A program made the translations under genes and the position numbers. A model generated the notes under the pieces. The model saw only the letters and a program-made list of their open reading frames with translations. It ran no database searches and had not been told where the DNA came from. Source: Streptomyces smaragdinus (GTDB lineage: Bacteria > Actinomycetota > Actinomycetes > Streptomycetales > Streptomycetaceae). Taken from it: a DNA stretch of 64,000 nucleotides. Location of the stretch: the NCBI RefSeq assembly GCF_009604385.1, contig NZ_WEGJ01000007.1:62001-126000 (forward strand). The letters run 5' to 3'. Shown in pieces: positions 24,957 through 33,175 of the stretch. Position 1 is the stretch's first letter; the number at the start of each line of letters is the position of its first letter.

Positions 24957-26459
24957 GTGCTCCGCAGACGTGCCCTACCGGGGATCATCGCGGCGACCGC
25001 CGCGCTCTGTATCTCCGCACTCCCCGCGTCGGCATCGCCGGCCCCGACGGCGAAACCGGCGGCCCCCGCGCCGATCGTCGACCCGGCCGTGCTCAAGGCG
25101 CTGCAACGCGATCTGGACCTGACCGCCGCCGAGGCCAGGTCCCGGGTCGCCGGCGAGGCCGAGGCCGCCGTGACCGACGCCCGCCTCCGGAAGGAACTCG
25201 GCGCCGACTACGCCGGCGCCTGGGTCAGCGGCGACTCCGCCGACCTCACCGTGGCCACCACCGACCGCTCTTCGGTGGACGCCATCGAGGCCCGCGGCGC
25301 CAAGGCCGAGCTCGTCGGCCGCAGCATCAAGAACCTCGACGCCACCATGGCCGGCCTGGACCGGGCCGCCGAGTCGAAGGCCCCGTCCGGCACCCCGCTC
25401 TGGTACGTCGACGTGAAGACCAACAGCGTCGTCGTCCAGTCCGCCGACCGCGCCGCCACCCGCGCGTTCCTCGCCCGCGCGGGTGTCAGCCCCTCGGCCG
25501 TACGGGTCGTGAAGGCCACCGAGAGCCCCCGGCCGCTGTACGACATACGCGGCGGCGACGCGTACTACATGGGCGGCGGACGCTGCTCCGTCGGCTTCCC
25601 CGTCACCCGCGGCACCCAGCAGGGCTTCGTCACCGCCGGCCACTGCGGCACCCCCGGCGTCTCGACCACCGGCTACAACCAGGTCGCCCAGGGCTCCTTC
25701 CAGGGCTCCTCGTTCCCCGGCAACGACTACGCCTGGGTCGCCGCGAACACCAGCTGGACCTCGCAGCCCTGGGTCAAGGGCTCCGGCGGCGCCAACGTCA
25801 CCGTGACCGGCTCCACCCAGGCGGCGGTCGGCTCCTCGATCTGCCGCTCCGGCTCCACCACGGGCTGGCACTGCGGCACCATCCAGCAGCACAACACCTC
25901 CGTCACGTACCAGGAGGGCACGGTCAGCGGGGTGACGCGCACCAACGTGTGCGCCGAGCCCGGTGACTCCGGCGGCTCGTTCATCTCCGGCAGCCAGGCG
26001 CAGGGCACCACGTCCGGCGGCTCCGGCAACTGCTCCTCCGGCGGTACGACGTACTACCAGCCGGTCAACGAGGCGCTCCAGGTGTACGGGCTCACGCTGA
26101 AGACGTCCGGCGGCGGCCCCACGCCGCCCGATCCGGAGCCGCCGACGGGCTGCCAGGGCTCGCAGACCACGTACTCCGGCACGCTGGCCAGTGGCGGGCA
26201 GGCCGTCCAGCCGAACAACTCGTACTACCAGACCACCGCGTCCGGTCTGCACACCGGCTGCCTCGCCGGTCCCAGTGGTACGGACTTCGACCTGTACCTG
26301 CAGAAGTGGAACGGGTCCACCTGGACCTCCGTCGCCTCCGGCACCACGCCGGCGAACTCGGAGTCCGTCAGCTACAACGGCACCGCCGGCTACTACCGGT
26401 ACGTGGTGCACGCCTACAGCGGTTCCGGCTCCTACACCCTCGGGGTGACCAGGCCGTAG
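24957..26459 (+). CDS. Secreted S1 serine protease (streptogrisin/alpha-lytic type) with C-terminal PPC-like domain
   Basis: The 500-residue preproenzyme starts at a GTG with AGGAGAAACC before it. Residues 1-27 are a signal peptide (LCISALPASASP), 40-190 an alpha-lytic-protease-type pro region, and the mature chymotrypsin fold starts near 196. The catalytic triad is His229 in FVTAGHCG, Asp257 in GNDYAW and Ser338 in EPGDSGGSF, with paired cysteines C210/C230 and C332/C359 as in streptogrisins. A Pro-rich linker (387-397) leads to a 100-residue beta-rich domain (399-500) almost the same as the end of the M4 protease at 40.2 kb. It is exported and probably degrades extracellular protein. The LysR gene upstream is the likely activator. 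Confidence 0.95.
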   Translation: MLRRRALPGIIAATAALCISALPASASPAPTAKPAAPAPIVDPAVLKALQRDLDLTAAEARSRVAGEAEAAVTDARLRKELGADYAGAWVSGDSADLTVATTDRSSVDAIEARGAKAELVGRSIKNLDATMAGLDRAAESKAPSGTPLWYVDVKTNSVVVQSADRAATRAFLARAGVSPSAVRVVKATESPRPLYDIRGGDAYYMGGGRCSVGFPVTRGTQQGFVTAGHCGTPGVSTTGYNQVAQGSFQGSSFPGNDYAWVAANTSWTSQPWVKGSGGANVTVTGSTQAAVGSSICRSGSTTGWHCGTIQQHNTSVTYQEGTVSGVTRTNVCAEPGDSGGSFISGSQAQGTTSGGSGNCSSGGTTYYQPVNEALQVYGLTLKTSGGGPTPPDPEPPTGCQGSQTTYSGTLASGGQAVQPNNSYYQTTASGLHTGCLAGPSGTDFDLYLQKWNGSTWTSVASGTTPANSESVSYNGTAGYYRYVVHAYSGSGSYTLGVTRP

Positions 26460-26500
26460 CCGCCTCCCGGGGCGGTACCTGACCGGCCGCCCCCGTCCGG

Positions 26501-26540
26501 CGCGGCGGTCGCACCTGTGGCTCCTGGTGCGACCGCCGCG
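26501..26540. terminator. Bidirectional terminator, perfect 15-bp inverted repeat
   Basis: CGCGGCGGTCGCACC at 26501-26515 and GGTGCGACCGCCGCG at 26526-26540 are exact complements across a 10-nt loop. It lies between the convergent protease and hypothetical genes, 42 nt and 22 nt from their stops, so it can end transcription from both sides. Confidence 0.8.
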
Positions 26541-26561
26541 TCGTCATGTCCGCCCGGCGGC

Positions 26562-28301
26562 TCAGGTCTCCGTGCCGCCGCCGAAGCCGGGCAGGCCGCT
26601 GGAGACGACGTACAGACAGTCCGTGTACGTGTAGCCGGGCGTGATGGACGCGCCGGAGCTGTGGTTGGCGACCGGGTCGGTCTCCGCGTCCGAGCGCTTG
26701 TACAGGAAGTGGTACTCACCGGCCGGCAGATGCAGCGTCGACTTCGGCTCCGACACACCGCCCGCCTTGCAGGCACCGGAACGGCCCGCGGAGTCGTTCG
26801 CGAACGTCTTGCAGCCGCCGCAGCCCTTGATGGTGAGCGACCCCGTCACCGGGCCCGTGTACAGCACCGTCACCGCTCCCGGGCCGCCGTTGGTGATCTG
26901 CAGCGACATCCTGCCGCCGCCCGGCGCCGACTCGCGCGGCAGCGACTTGCCGGCCGCGGGACGGTCCTCGGCGATCTCCGCGGCGATCGCGATCTGCTTG
27001 GCGCGGGCGCGCTTGCCGCTCTTCCTGTAGTCCGCGGCGAACTTCGTGAGCGTCTCGTGCGCCTCCTTGAACTGCTTGTCCCGGAACTGGTCGAGGCCGC
27101 ACGCGTACACCCCGTCCTGCACCGGACGCGCCACGTCGACGCTGACGTCGCCCGGCAGCGCCTTCGCCGTCTCGCCGAGCTTGCGCAGCTGGTCGGTGGC
27201 CGAGCAGGGCTCGGCGCCGCCGAGCGCCTTCGTCCGCTCGTCGACCGCGGCGGTCAGCGCGGGGGCGACCTGGCCGGCCTGCTCGGAGTCCGGGAAGTCC
27301 TCGAGGAGTTCGGCGAGCTCCGGGGTGTCCTCGGTGCCCAGCTTGCCCCGGCCGCACTCCAGCAGCGACGTCGCCAGCGGCCCGTCGGCCCACGCCTTCC
27401 GCTTGCCGAGGAGGTCCGCGTCCAGCTTCTCGGGGACCGTGCGCAGATGCTTCAGCGGCTCGACCGCGTCGCAGTGCTTCTTCTCCTTGTACGGGGCGGA
27501 CACGGCCTCGTAGTAGGCGTCGACGCGGTCGGGGACCTTCGCGGCGGCCTTGCTGCCGGCGTGGTTCTCGCCGAGGTCCTCGTAGATGTCCAGCGCCCGG
27601 CCGTACTCCGTCTCACCGGCCGCGAAGTCCTTCGCCGAGGCGGTCTTCACCAGCGCGTCGGCCGCCTCGAGCCGGTCGAGCAGCGCCTGCTCGGACGCCT
27701 CGTGCTGCGCCCGGTCGTACGCCACGGCCCCGCCGACCGGTACGACCAGCAGCGCGACGGCGATCCCGATGGCCACCGCGGGCTGCGCGGGCAGCCGGCC
27801 GCGGACCTTCAGCCCGCGCCGGTAGCCGTCGGCGGCGGCCAGGAGCACCAGCACGCCGTAGCCGGAGACGAGTGCGCCGCTGATCCGCTCGGCCTTCGCG
27901 GGGAACGCGGTGAGCGCCAGGGCGATCGTCGCGGCCCAGCAGACCAGGGTCTCCGCCCAGCGGCGCAGCGAGAGGTATCCCAGGCCCAGGCCGCTGAGGT
28001 TGAGCAGGGCCACGGCGGCGGCGTTCCCGGGGCTGCCGGGAGGCGGCGGGGGCGCGGGCGGCTGCCAGGCGGGCTGCGCGCCGGGGAACTGCCAGGCGCC
28101 CTGGACGGGTGACTGGAGCTGCTCGGGCTGCTGCCAGGCGCCCTGCGTCGGCTGGTACCCGGCGGGCGGCGGACCCGGCGGGGGTCCCGGGGGCGGGCCC
28201 TGCGGCGGGACCGGCGGGGGACCCTGGGGTGGGCCCTGCGCGGGGTCCGGCGGCGGACCGAAACCCTCCGGTGCTGGGCCGAACTGCTGGTCTCCGGACA
28301 T
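26562..28301 (-). CDS. Pro/Gly-rich membrane protein with helical extracellular-type domain (unknown function)
   Basis: The 579-residue protein is not a recognised family. Residues 1-90 are disordered and rich in Pro-Gly (PPQGPPPGPPPGPPP). Then come four hydrophobic segments between about 95 and 200 (AVALLNLSGLGLGYLSLRRW, TLVCWAATIALALTAF, SGYGVLVLLAAADGY, VAIGIAVALLVVPVGGAVAY). A large helical region with TPR-like spacing follows (GETEYGRALDIYEDLGENHA, about 215-470), with Cys residues in HCDAVEPL, LECGRGK and EPCSATDQ. The last 110 residues form a beta domain with GGCKTFAND and TDCLYVVSSG. A start at 28301 (MSGDQQFGPAPEG) is chosen; GTG three codons earlier is possible. It may sense or organise something at the envelope. 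Confidence 0.75.
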   Translation of the reverse strand: MSGDQQFGPAPEGFGPPPDPAQGPPQGPPPVPPQGPPPGPPPGPPPAGYQPTQGAWQQPEQLQSPVQGAWQFPGAQPAWQPPAPPPPPGSPGNAAAVALLNLSGLGLGYLSLRRWAETLVCWAATIALALTAFPAKAERISGALVSGYGVLVLLAAADGYRRGLKVRGRLPAQPAVAIGIAVALLVVPVGGAVAYDRAQHEASEQALLDRLEAADALVKTASAKDFAAGETEYGRALDIYEDLGENHAGSKAAAKVPDRVDAYYEAVSAPYKEKKHCDAVEPLKHLRTVPEKLDADLLGKRKAWADGPLATSLLECGRGKLGTEDTPELAELLEDFPDSEQAGQVAPALTAAVDERTKALGGAEPCSATDQLRKLGETAKALPGDVSVDVARPVQDGVYACGLDQFRDKQFKEAHETLTKFAADYRKSGKRARAKQIAIAAEIAEDRPAAGKSLPRESAPGGGRMSLQITNGGPGAVTVLYTGPVTGSLTIKGCGGCKTFANDSAGRSGACKAGGVSEPKSTLHLPAGEYHFLYKRSDAETDPVANHSSGASITPGYTYTDCLYVVSSGLPGFGGGTET

Positions 28302-28502
28302 GGACTCCACCCCCGACGTGCGGCTGCGACGTGAGGGAAGGTCCGGTTCCGTCCCCTCACCGATGCGGGAGCGGGTGCTGCGGCCGCCGGGAATCAACAC
28401 CCGGGCGACGTCCCCCCTGTCCTCCCCGCGGCCAACCTTCCGCCGGGAGCCGTACCGGTGTCAATGGGGAATCGTCCGGTGACGGACGGTCGGCCTCCGC
28501 CC

Positions 28503-30551
28503 TCAGCCGGCCCGGGCGGACCGCCTGCTCTCGTCCGGCGCCGCGAGCCAGCCGCGCAGCACCCGGTGCACCCGCTCCGCGCCGGTCAACTCCTCGGCAG
28601 GCGGGCCGAGTTCGGCGGGCCAGAGCAGGAAGGCGCGGCTCTGGGCGCCGCCCATCCCGCCGTGCGAGCCGATCTGGTCTTCAAAGGCGTGCACCTGGCC
28701 GGTCACCGGGTGGTACGCCGAGTTCACCATCACGTCCGGGACGTTGCCGAAGGCCGCCGTACGGGCCACCGCCTGCGCCGCGCCCGCGCCGAAACCGGCC
28801 AGCGGGTCGTCGCCGATCACCTTGCCCGTGTCGAGATGGTGCTCGGAGCCCTGGGCGCCCAGCACCACCGGCCCGTACTCGGCGCTGTGCACCAGCACGA
28901 ACCCCACGCCCTGGTGCTCGGCCAGCGTGCGCAGCAGCGCCGGGTGGCGGGCCTCGATGTCCTCGCGGGTGGCGCGGCCCTCGATGTCCGGGAAGGAGAT
29001 CAGGCCCAGATTCCCCGACCCCAGGACGACGGGCCCGGCGGCGGCCACGTCGGCCTCCGGGTCCGGGCTGCGGTGCAGCGCCGCGTGCAGGGCGCTCAGC
29101 GCCTCGTCGTGCCGGAGCCTGCGGTGGGCCCTGCGGGAGACGGGCAGGCCGCAGCCGGCGCGGACCAGGTCCTGCAGCGAGATGCCGTAGGCGGCGGCGA
29201 AGCTGGGGCCCTCGCTCTGGCCGTGGTCGGAGAGCAGCACGATGCGGTACTCGCGCGGGGCGTGGCGGGCGGCCTTGGCGATCAGCCGGATGGAGCGGTC
29301 GAGGCGGCGCAGCACCTGGTGGGTGTCGCGGTGCCAGGGGCCCGCGTAGTGGGCGACCTCGTCGTACGCGACGAGGTCGGCGTAGATCGCGCGGCGGCCG
29401 ACCAGCATGTCGCCCATCACGGCGGCGGTGACGACGTCGCGTTCGACGACTGTCGCGAACGCGCGGATGAACGGGTACAGGCCGCCGCGGCGCATCCGCG
29501 GGCTGTCGCGGCGCAGCCGGGAGGCGGTGGACTGGCCGAGCTCGCGGAACACCTCGGCGACGAAGGAGGCGAAGGTGCGGCTGGCGTTCGCGGGGTCGGC
29601 GAAGTACGCGAAGTAGCCGGCGCGGCTGCGGCTGCGGCCGTGCCGTCCGTTGACGCCGGCGACGGAGAGGACCAGGGCGAGCTGGTCGGCGCCGCCGGTG
29701 AAGAGGTTGCCGCGGCTGGCGCCGCCCTCGCCGGCCAGCAGCCCGGGGTCGCCGGTGCGCTCGGCGGCGCGCTGTTCGAGCTGGGCGGCGCTGGCGGGGC
29801 GGTTGCACACCATCAGCTGGCCGGTGTGCTTCTCGTACCAGCGGAACGCGGGGACGTCGTGGTTGGAGCCGTGCAGGATGCCGAGCTGGCTGGCGCCGGT
29901 CTGGCTCGACCAGTCGGTGCGCCACGGGGCCAGCTCGTGGGTGCCGTCGCGGTACCACCGCGCGACGGTCTCCATCAGCGGGGGGTCGCGGGTCAGGGCG
30001 CTGTGCAGGACGTCGTGGCCGAGGCCGTCGAGCTGGATGAACACCGTGCCGGGCTCGGGGTCGGGTCCGCATTCGGCGATCCCCCGGCGGCCTGCCAGCC
30101 GGGCCAGCCTCCGGCGGTACGCGCCGTCGTCCCGTACGGCCAGGGCGGTGCTGGTCGCCGAGGACGCGGCGGACATCACGGCGGCCACGACGACGGCGGT
30201 CTCCGGGTTGACGTCGCCGCCGCGCTCGGCGGGGATGAGGCTGAGGGCCAGCCAGAGGAGGGAGCCGTTGAGGAAGAAGACCAGGAGGCCGAGGACGAAG
30301 GCGGGGACGAGGAGGAGGGCTCGCACGAGGGCGGGCCAGACGAGAGCGCTGAGCAGCCCGAAGGCCGCGGCGCCGATCGCCGCGGTGACGGCGATCCCGG
30401 TGGCCGTCTTCCCGTCCTCGGACTGCAGCCGGAAGTCGGGCAGGATGCCGGCCAGGACCAGCATCGTGACGGTGGACGCCGCCCAGACGGCCGCGACCCT
30501 GAGGACCGCGCCGCCGAGAACCCTGACCCGGGACCTGTGTGGCTCCGCCAT
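28503..30551 (-). CDS. Phage-holin-like membrane domain fused to type I phosphodiesterase/alkaline-phosphatase-superfamily domain
   Basis: The 682 residues combine two parts. Residues 1-140 contain four membrane helices (VLRVAAVWAASTVTMLVLAG, LVRALLLVPAFVLGLLVFFL and others) like the phage-holin 4 superfamily. Residues 165-660 form an alkaline-phosphatase-superfamily hydrolase: metal ligand Asp in TVFIQLDGLGHDVL, a candidate nucleophile Thr in SSQTGASQLGILHG, DLVAYDEVAHYAG, LLSDHGQSEG and IGSHGGMGG. This combination is common in actinobacteria but its substrate is unknown; phosphodiester or phosphoglycerol head groups at the membrane are plausible. It diverges from the MBL-fold and DedA pair across 106 nt. 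Confidence 0.85.
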   Translation of the reverse strand: MAEPHRSRVRVLGGAVLRVAAVWAASTVTMLVLAGILPDFRLQSEDGKTATGIAVTAAIGAAAFGLLSALVWPALVRALLLVPAFVLGLLVFFLNGSLLWLALSLIPAERGGDVNPETAVVVAAVMSAASSATSTALAVRDDGAYRRRLARLAGRRGIAECGPDPEPGTVFIQLDGLGHDVLHSALTRDPPLMETVARWYRDGTHELAPWRTDWSSQTGASQLGILHGSNHDVPAFRWYEKHTGQLMVCNRPASAAQLEQRAAERTGDPGLLAGEGGASRGNLFTGGADQLALVLSVAGVNGRHGRSRSRAGYFAYFADPANASRTFASFVAEVFRELGQSTASRLRRDSPRMRRGGLYPFIRAFATVVERDVVTAAVMGDMLVGRRAIYADLVAYDEVAHYAGPWHRDTHQVLRRLDRSIRLIAKAARHAPREYRIVLLSDHGQSEGPSFAAAYGISLQDLVRAGCGLPVSRRAHRRLRHDEALSALHAALHRSPDPEADVAAAGPVVLGSGNLGLISFPDIEGRATREDIEARHPALLRTLAEHQGVGFVLVHSAEYGPVVLGAQGSEHHLDTGKVIGDDPLAGFGAGAAQAVARTAAFGNVPDVMVNSAYHPVTGQVHAFEDQIGSHGGMGGAQSRAFLLWPAELGPPAEELTGAERVHRVLRGWLAAPDESRRSARAG

Positions 30552-30657
30552 ACCGCGGGCTCACCTCCTTGCCGTACACCCTTCCACAGCGCGCATTCTC
30601 CGGACGCCGGGGCCCGGGCCCCGGTCGCGTAGCCTCGGGGTGAGGGAAGGAGATGGT

Positions 30658-31431
30658 GTGGGCGTTGAGGTTACGTGGTGGGGGCACGCCACCGCGACCG
30701 TCCAGGACTCCGCGACGCGGGTCCTGACCGACCCCCTGTTCGCGCGGCGCCTGATGCATCTGCACCGCAGGCGGGGCGCCCCGCCCCCCGCCGACGCGGC
30801 CCGCGCGGACGTCGCCGTCGTCTCCCATCTGCACGCCGACCACCTCCACCTCCCCAGCCTCGCCCGCCTCGCCCCGGGCACCGTCCTCGTCCTCCCCCGC
30901 GGCGCGACCGACGCCGTCCCGGGCCTCAGGCGGCTGAGGCACCTCGGGCTCACCGAACTCGGCCCCGGCGAGGAGATCCGCGTCAAGGACGTCACCGTCC
31001 GCGCGGTGAGCGCGAAGCACGACGGGCGCCGCTGGCCCTACGGGCCGCACCGTATCCAGGCGCTGGGGTTCGTCCTCGAGGGCGAGGCGACGACCTACTT
31101 CGCCGGTGACACCGGGCTCTTTGACACCATGGCCGAGGAGGTCGGCGCCTGCGACCTCGCCCTCCTCCCCGTCGGCGGCTGGGGCCCCCGCCTGGGCGCC
31201 GAGCACCTCGACGCCGCCAAGGCCGCCCAGGCCCTGCGGAAGCTGGCCCCGGGAGCCGCCGTGCCCGTGCATTACGGGACGTACTGGCCCATCGGCATGG
31301 ACAGCGTCCGCCCGCACGAGTTCCACGCCCCCGGCGAGGAGTTCGCCCGGCTGGCGAAGGCCGCCGCGCCGGGGACCGCCGTGCACACCCTGGGGCACGG
31401 GCAGTCCGTACGGCTGGAGGGCGCCCGGTGA
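30658..31431 (+). CDS. Metallo-beta-lactamase-fold hydrolase (UlaG-like)
   Basis: The 257-residue protein starts at a GTG (VGVEVTWWGHATATVQ), 5 nt after AAGGAG. The metal motif is VVSHLHADHLHLPSL, a proper HxHxDH (about residues 57-62), with FAGDTGLFDTMAEE for the third Asp and VPVHYGTYWPIG for a His near the C-terminus. This fits the UlaG/NAPE-PLD side of the superfamily. It probably cleaves a phosphoester, lactone or lipid amide in the cytoplasm. Its last codon overlaps the DedA gene start by 4 nt (GTGA), so the two are coupled. Confidence 0.9.
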   Translation: MGVEVTWWGHATATVQDSATRVLTDPLFARRLMHLHRRRGAPPPADAARADVAVVSHLHADHLHLPSLARLAPGTVLVLPRGATDAVPGLRRLRHLGLTELGPGEEIRVKDVTVRAVSAKHDGRRWPYGPHRIQALGFVLEGEATTYFAGDTGLFDTMAEEVGACDLALLPVGGWGPRLGAEHLDAAKAAQALRKLAPGAAVPVHYGTYWPIGMDSVRPHEFHAPGEEFARLAKAAAPGTAVHTLGHGQSVRLEGAR

Positions 31432-32090
31432 GGGAACGCGCGCTGCGCGAACTGCACCGGCTCGCGGACGCGGCTCCCGCCGTGCCGCCGGAGTCCACGC
31501 AGCAGGCGGCCGGCTATCCGTCGCTGTTCCTGCTCGTGCTGCTGGGGTCGCTGGTCCCGGTGATCCCGACGGGGGCGGTCGTGAGCTCGGCGGCGGTGGT
31601 CGCCTTCCACCAGAAGGCCGCGTACTCCCTGCTGTTCGTGTTCCTGGTGGCCTCGCTGGCGGCGTTCCTCGGCGACACGTTCCTGTACTGGCTCGGCCTG
31701 CGCGGCACCCGCAGCCGGGGCGGCTCCCGCTGGCTGGACCGGCTGACCGAGCGGGCCGCGCCGGAGCAGATCGCGTCGGCGCGGGACAAGCTGGAGCATC
31801 ACGGGGTGACCGTGCTGATCCTGTCCCGGCTGATGCCGGCTGGACGGATCCCGGTGATGGTCGCCTGTCTGCTGGCCCGGCTGCCCCTGCGCTCGTTCGT
31901 ACGGGGCAACGCCCCCGCGTGCCTGGCCTGGGCCGGTACGTACCAGCTGATCGGCATCGCGGGCGGCTCCCTCTTCCCGGAGCCCTGGCAGGGCGTGGCC
32001 GCGGCGGTGGGCCTGACGCTGCTGATCAGCGCGGCGCCGTGGCTGTGGCGCCGGGTCCGGTCGGGGGCAGCGACGGAGAGCAGGGGCTAG
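31428..32090 (+). CDS. DedA/VTT family membrane protein
   Basis: The 220-residue protein starts at the GTG overlapping the hydrolase stop. It has the DedA topology: a re-entrant hydrophobic start SLFLLVLLGSLVPVIPTGAV, then LLFVFLVASLAAFLGDTFLY WL with the conserved acidic residue, and the family box LILSRLMPAGRIPVMVAC (about 137-154) with the Arg-Pro-Arg pattern, then FVRGNAPACLAWAGTYQLIG. DedA proteins flip polyprenyl phosphate or phospholipid carriers. Coupled to an MBL-fold hydrolase, it may act in lipid-linked phosphate recycling; that is inference. The stop shares CTAG with the convergent gene. Confidence 0.88.
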   Translation: MRERALRELHRLADAAPAVPPESTQQAAGYPSLFLLVLLGSLVPVIPTGAVVSSAAVVAFHQKAAYSLLFVFLVASLAAFLGDTFLYWLGLRGTRSRGGSRWLDRLTERAAPEQIASARDKLEHHGVTVLILSRLMPAGRIPVMVACLLARLPLRSFVRGNAPACLAWAGTYQLIGIAGGSLFPEPWQGVAAAVGLTLLISAAPWLWRRVRSGAATESRG

Positions 32091-33175
32091 AACAGCACCC
32101 GCGAGCCCCCCACGGGCAGATCCCACAGGGCGTCCGCCGGCAGCCCCGCCGTCCGCCAGGCCGCGTGCAGCCGGGTGCGGGGCTCCAGCGGGGACTCGGC
32201 GGAGAGCAGGAACGTCCCCCAGTGCATCGGCGCCATGCGGCTCGCCCCCAGGTCCCGGAAGGCCCGGACCGCCTCCTCCGGATCGGTGTGGACGGGGCCC
32301 AGCATCCAGCGCGGGTCGTACGCGCCGATCGGCAGCAGCGCCAGGTCGATGCCGGGGTAGTGGGCGCCGATGCGTTCGAACCAGTGGCCGTAGCCCGTGT
32401 CGCCGGCGAAGTAGACCCGCCGGTCGAGCCGGTCGGTGAGGACCCAGCCGCCCCACAGGCTGCGGCAGGTGTCGAACAGGGTGCGCTTGCTCCAGTGGTG
32501 GGCGGGGACGAAGTCGAAGCGGACGGTGTTGCCGCCGGGGCCGGTCAGCTCGGCGGCCTCCCACCAGTCCAGCTCGGTGACCCTGGTGAAGCCCCGGCGG
32601 CGGCACCAGCGGGCCAGGCCGGCGGGGACGAACAGGGCGGTGTCGCGGGGCAGCCGCTTCAGGGTGGGGGCGTCGAGGTGGTCGTAGTGGTTGTGCGAGA
32701 TCACCACGGCGTCGACGGGCGGGAGGTCCTCCCAGCGGACGCCGACGGGGGTGATCCTGGCCGGGGTGCCGAGGATCTTGCGGGACCAGACGGGGTCGGT
32801 GAGCACCGTGAGGCCGCCGATGCGGATCACCCAGCTGGCGTGGCCGGCCCAGGTGACGGCGGTGGTGGTGGCGTCGGCGACGGGCAGGTCGCCCGGTTCG
32901 AAGGGGATCCGGGGGATGTCGAGGAGGGCTTCGGCCCGGGGGCGCAGAGCTCCTTCCCTGGCCATCCGGGCGAGCATCGCGACGCCGGGGAGGGGGGCGG
33001 TCAGCCGGGCGGTGAAGTCGTTCGGCCACAGCCGGATCTCGCCCAGCGGGCGCGGCGCCGCGGCGGGGGTGTCGGGGGCCGGGAGGCTGGGGCGGCCCGA
33101 CCGGAACCGGAGTCCGGGACGCCGGCCGGTCCCGCCGTCCGGGGACTGGTGGGTGGGGGTGTCCGTGTCCGTCAT
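32087..33175 (-). CDS. Metallo-beta-lactamase-fold hydrolase, NAPE-PLD/UlaG-like
   Basis: The 362-residue protein has a 40-residue disordered Pro-rich N-terminus and a full lactamase-fold core: VTWAGHASWVIRIGGLTVLT, metal motif AVVISHNHYDHLDAPTLKRL (about 160-179), PAHHWSKRTLFDTCRSLWGG, YFAGDTGYGHWFER and MAPMHWGTFLL. The Trp-Gly-His and HWSKR segments are typical of the N-acyl-phosphatidylethanolamine phospholipase D-like group. It may hydrolyse a phospholipid or related ester. It overlaps the aminotransferase-like gene by 4 nt (ATGA) and its stop shares CTAG with the DedA gene stop. Confidence 0.9.
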   Translation of the reverse strand: MTDTDTPTHQSPDGGTGRRPGLRFRSGRPSLPAPDTPAAAPRPLGEIRLWPNDFTARLTAPLPGVAMLARMAREGALRPRAEALLDIPRIPFEPGDLPVADATTTAVTWAGHASWVIRIGGLTVLTDPVWSRKILGTPARITPVGVRWEDLPPVDAVVISHNHYDHLDAPTLKRLPRDTALFVPAGLARWCRRRGFTRVTELDWWEAAELTGPGGNTVRFDFVPAHHWSKRTLFDTCRSLWGGWVLTDRLDRRVYFAGDTGYGHWFERIGAHYPGIDLALLPIGAYDPRWMLGPVHTDPEEAVRAFRDLGASRMAPMHWGTFLLSAESPLEPRTRLHAAWRTAGLPADALWDLPVGGSRVLF

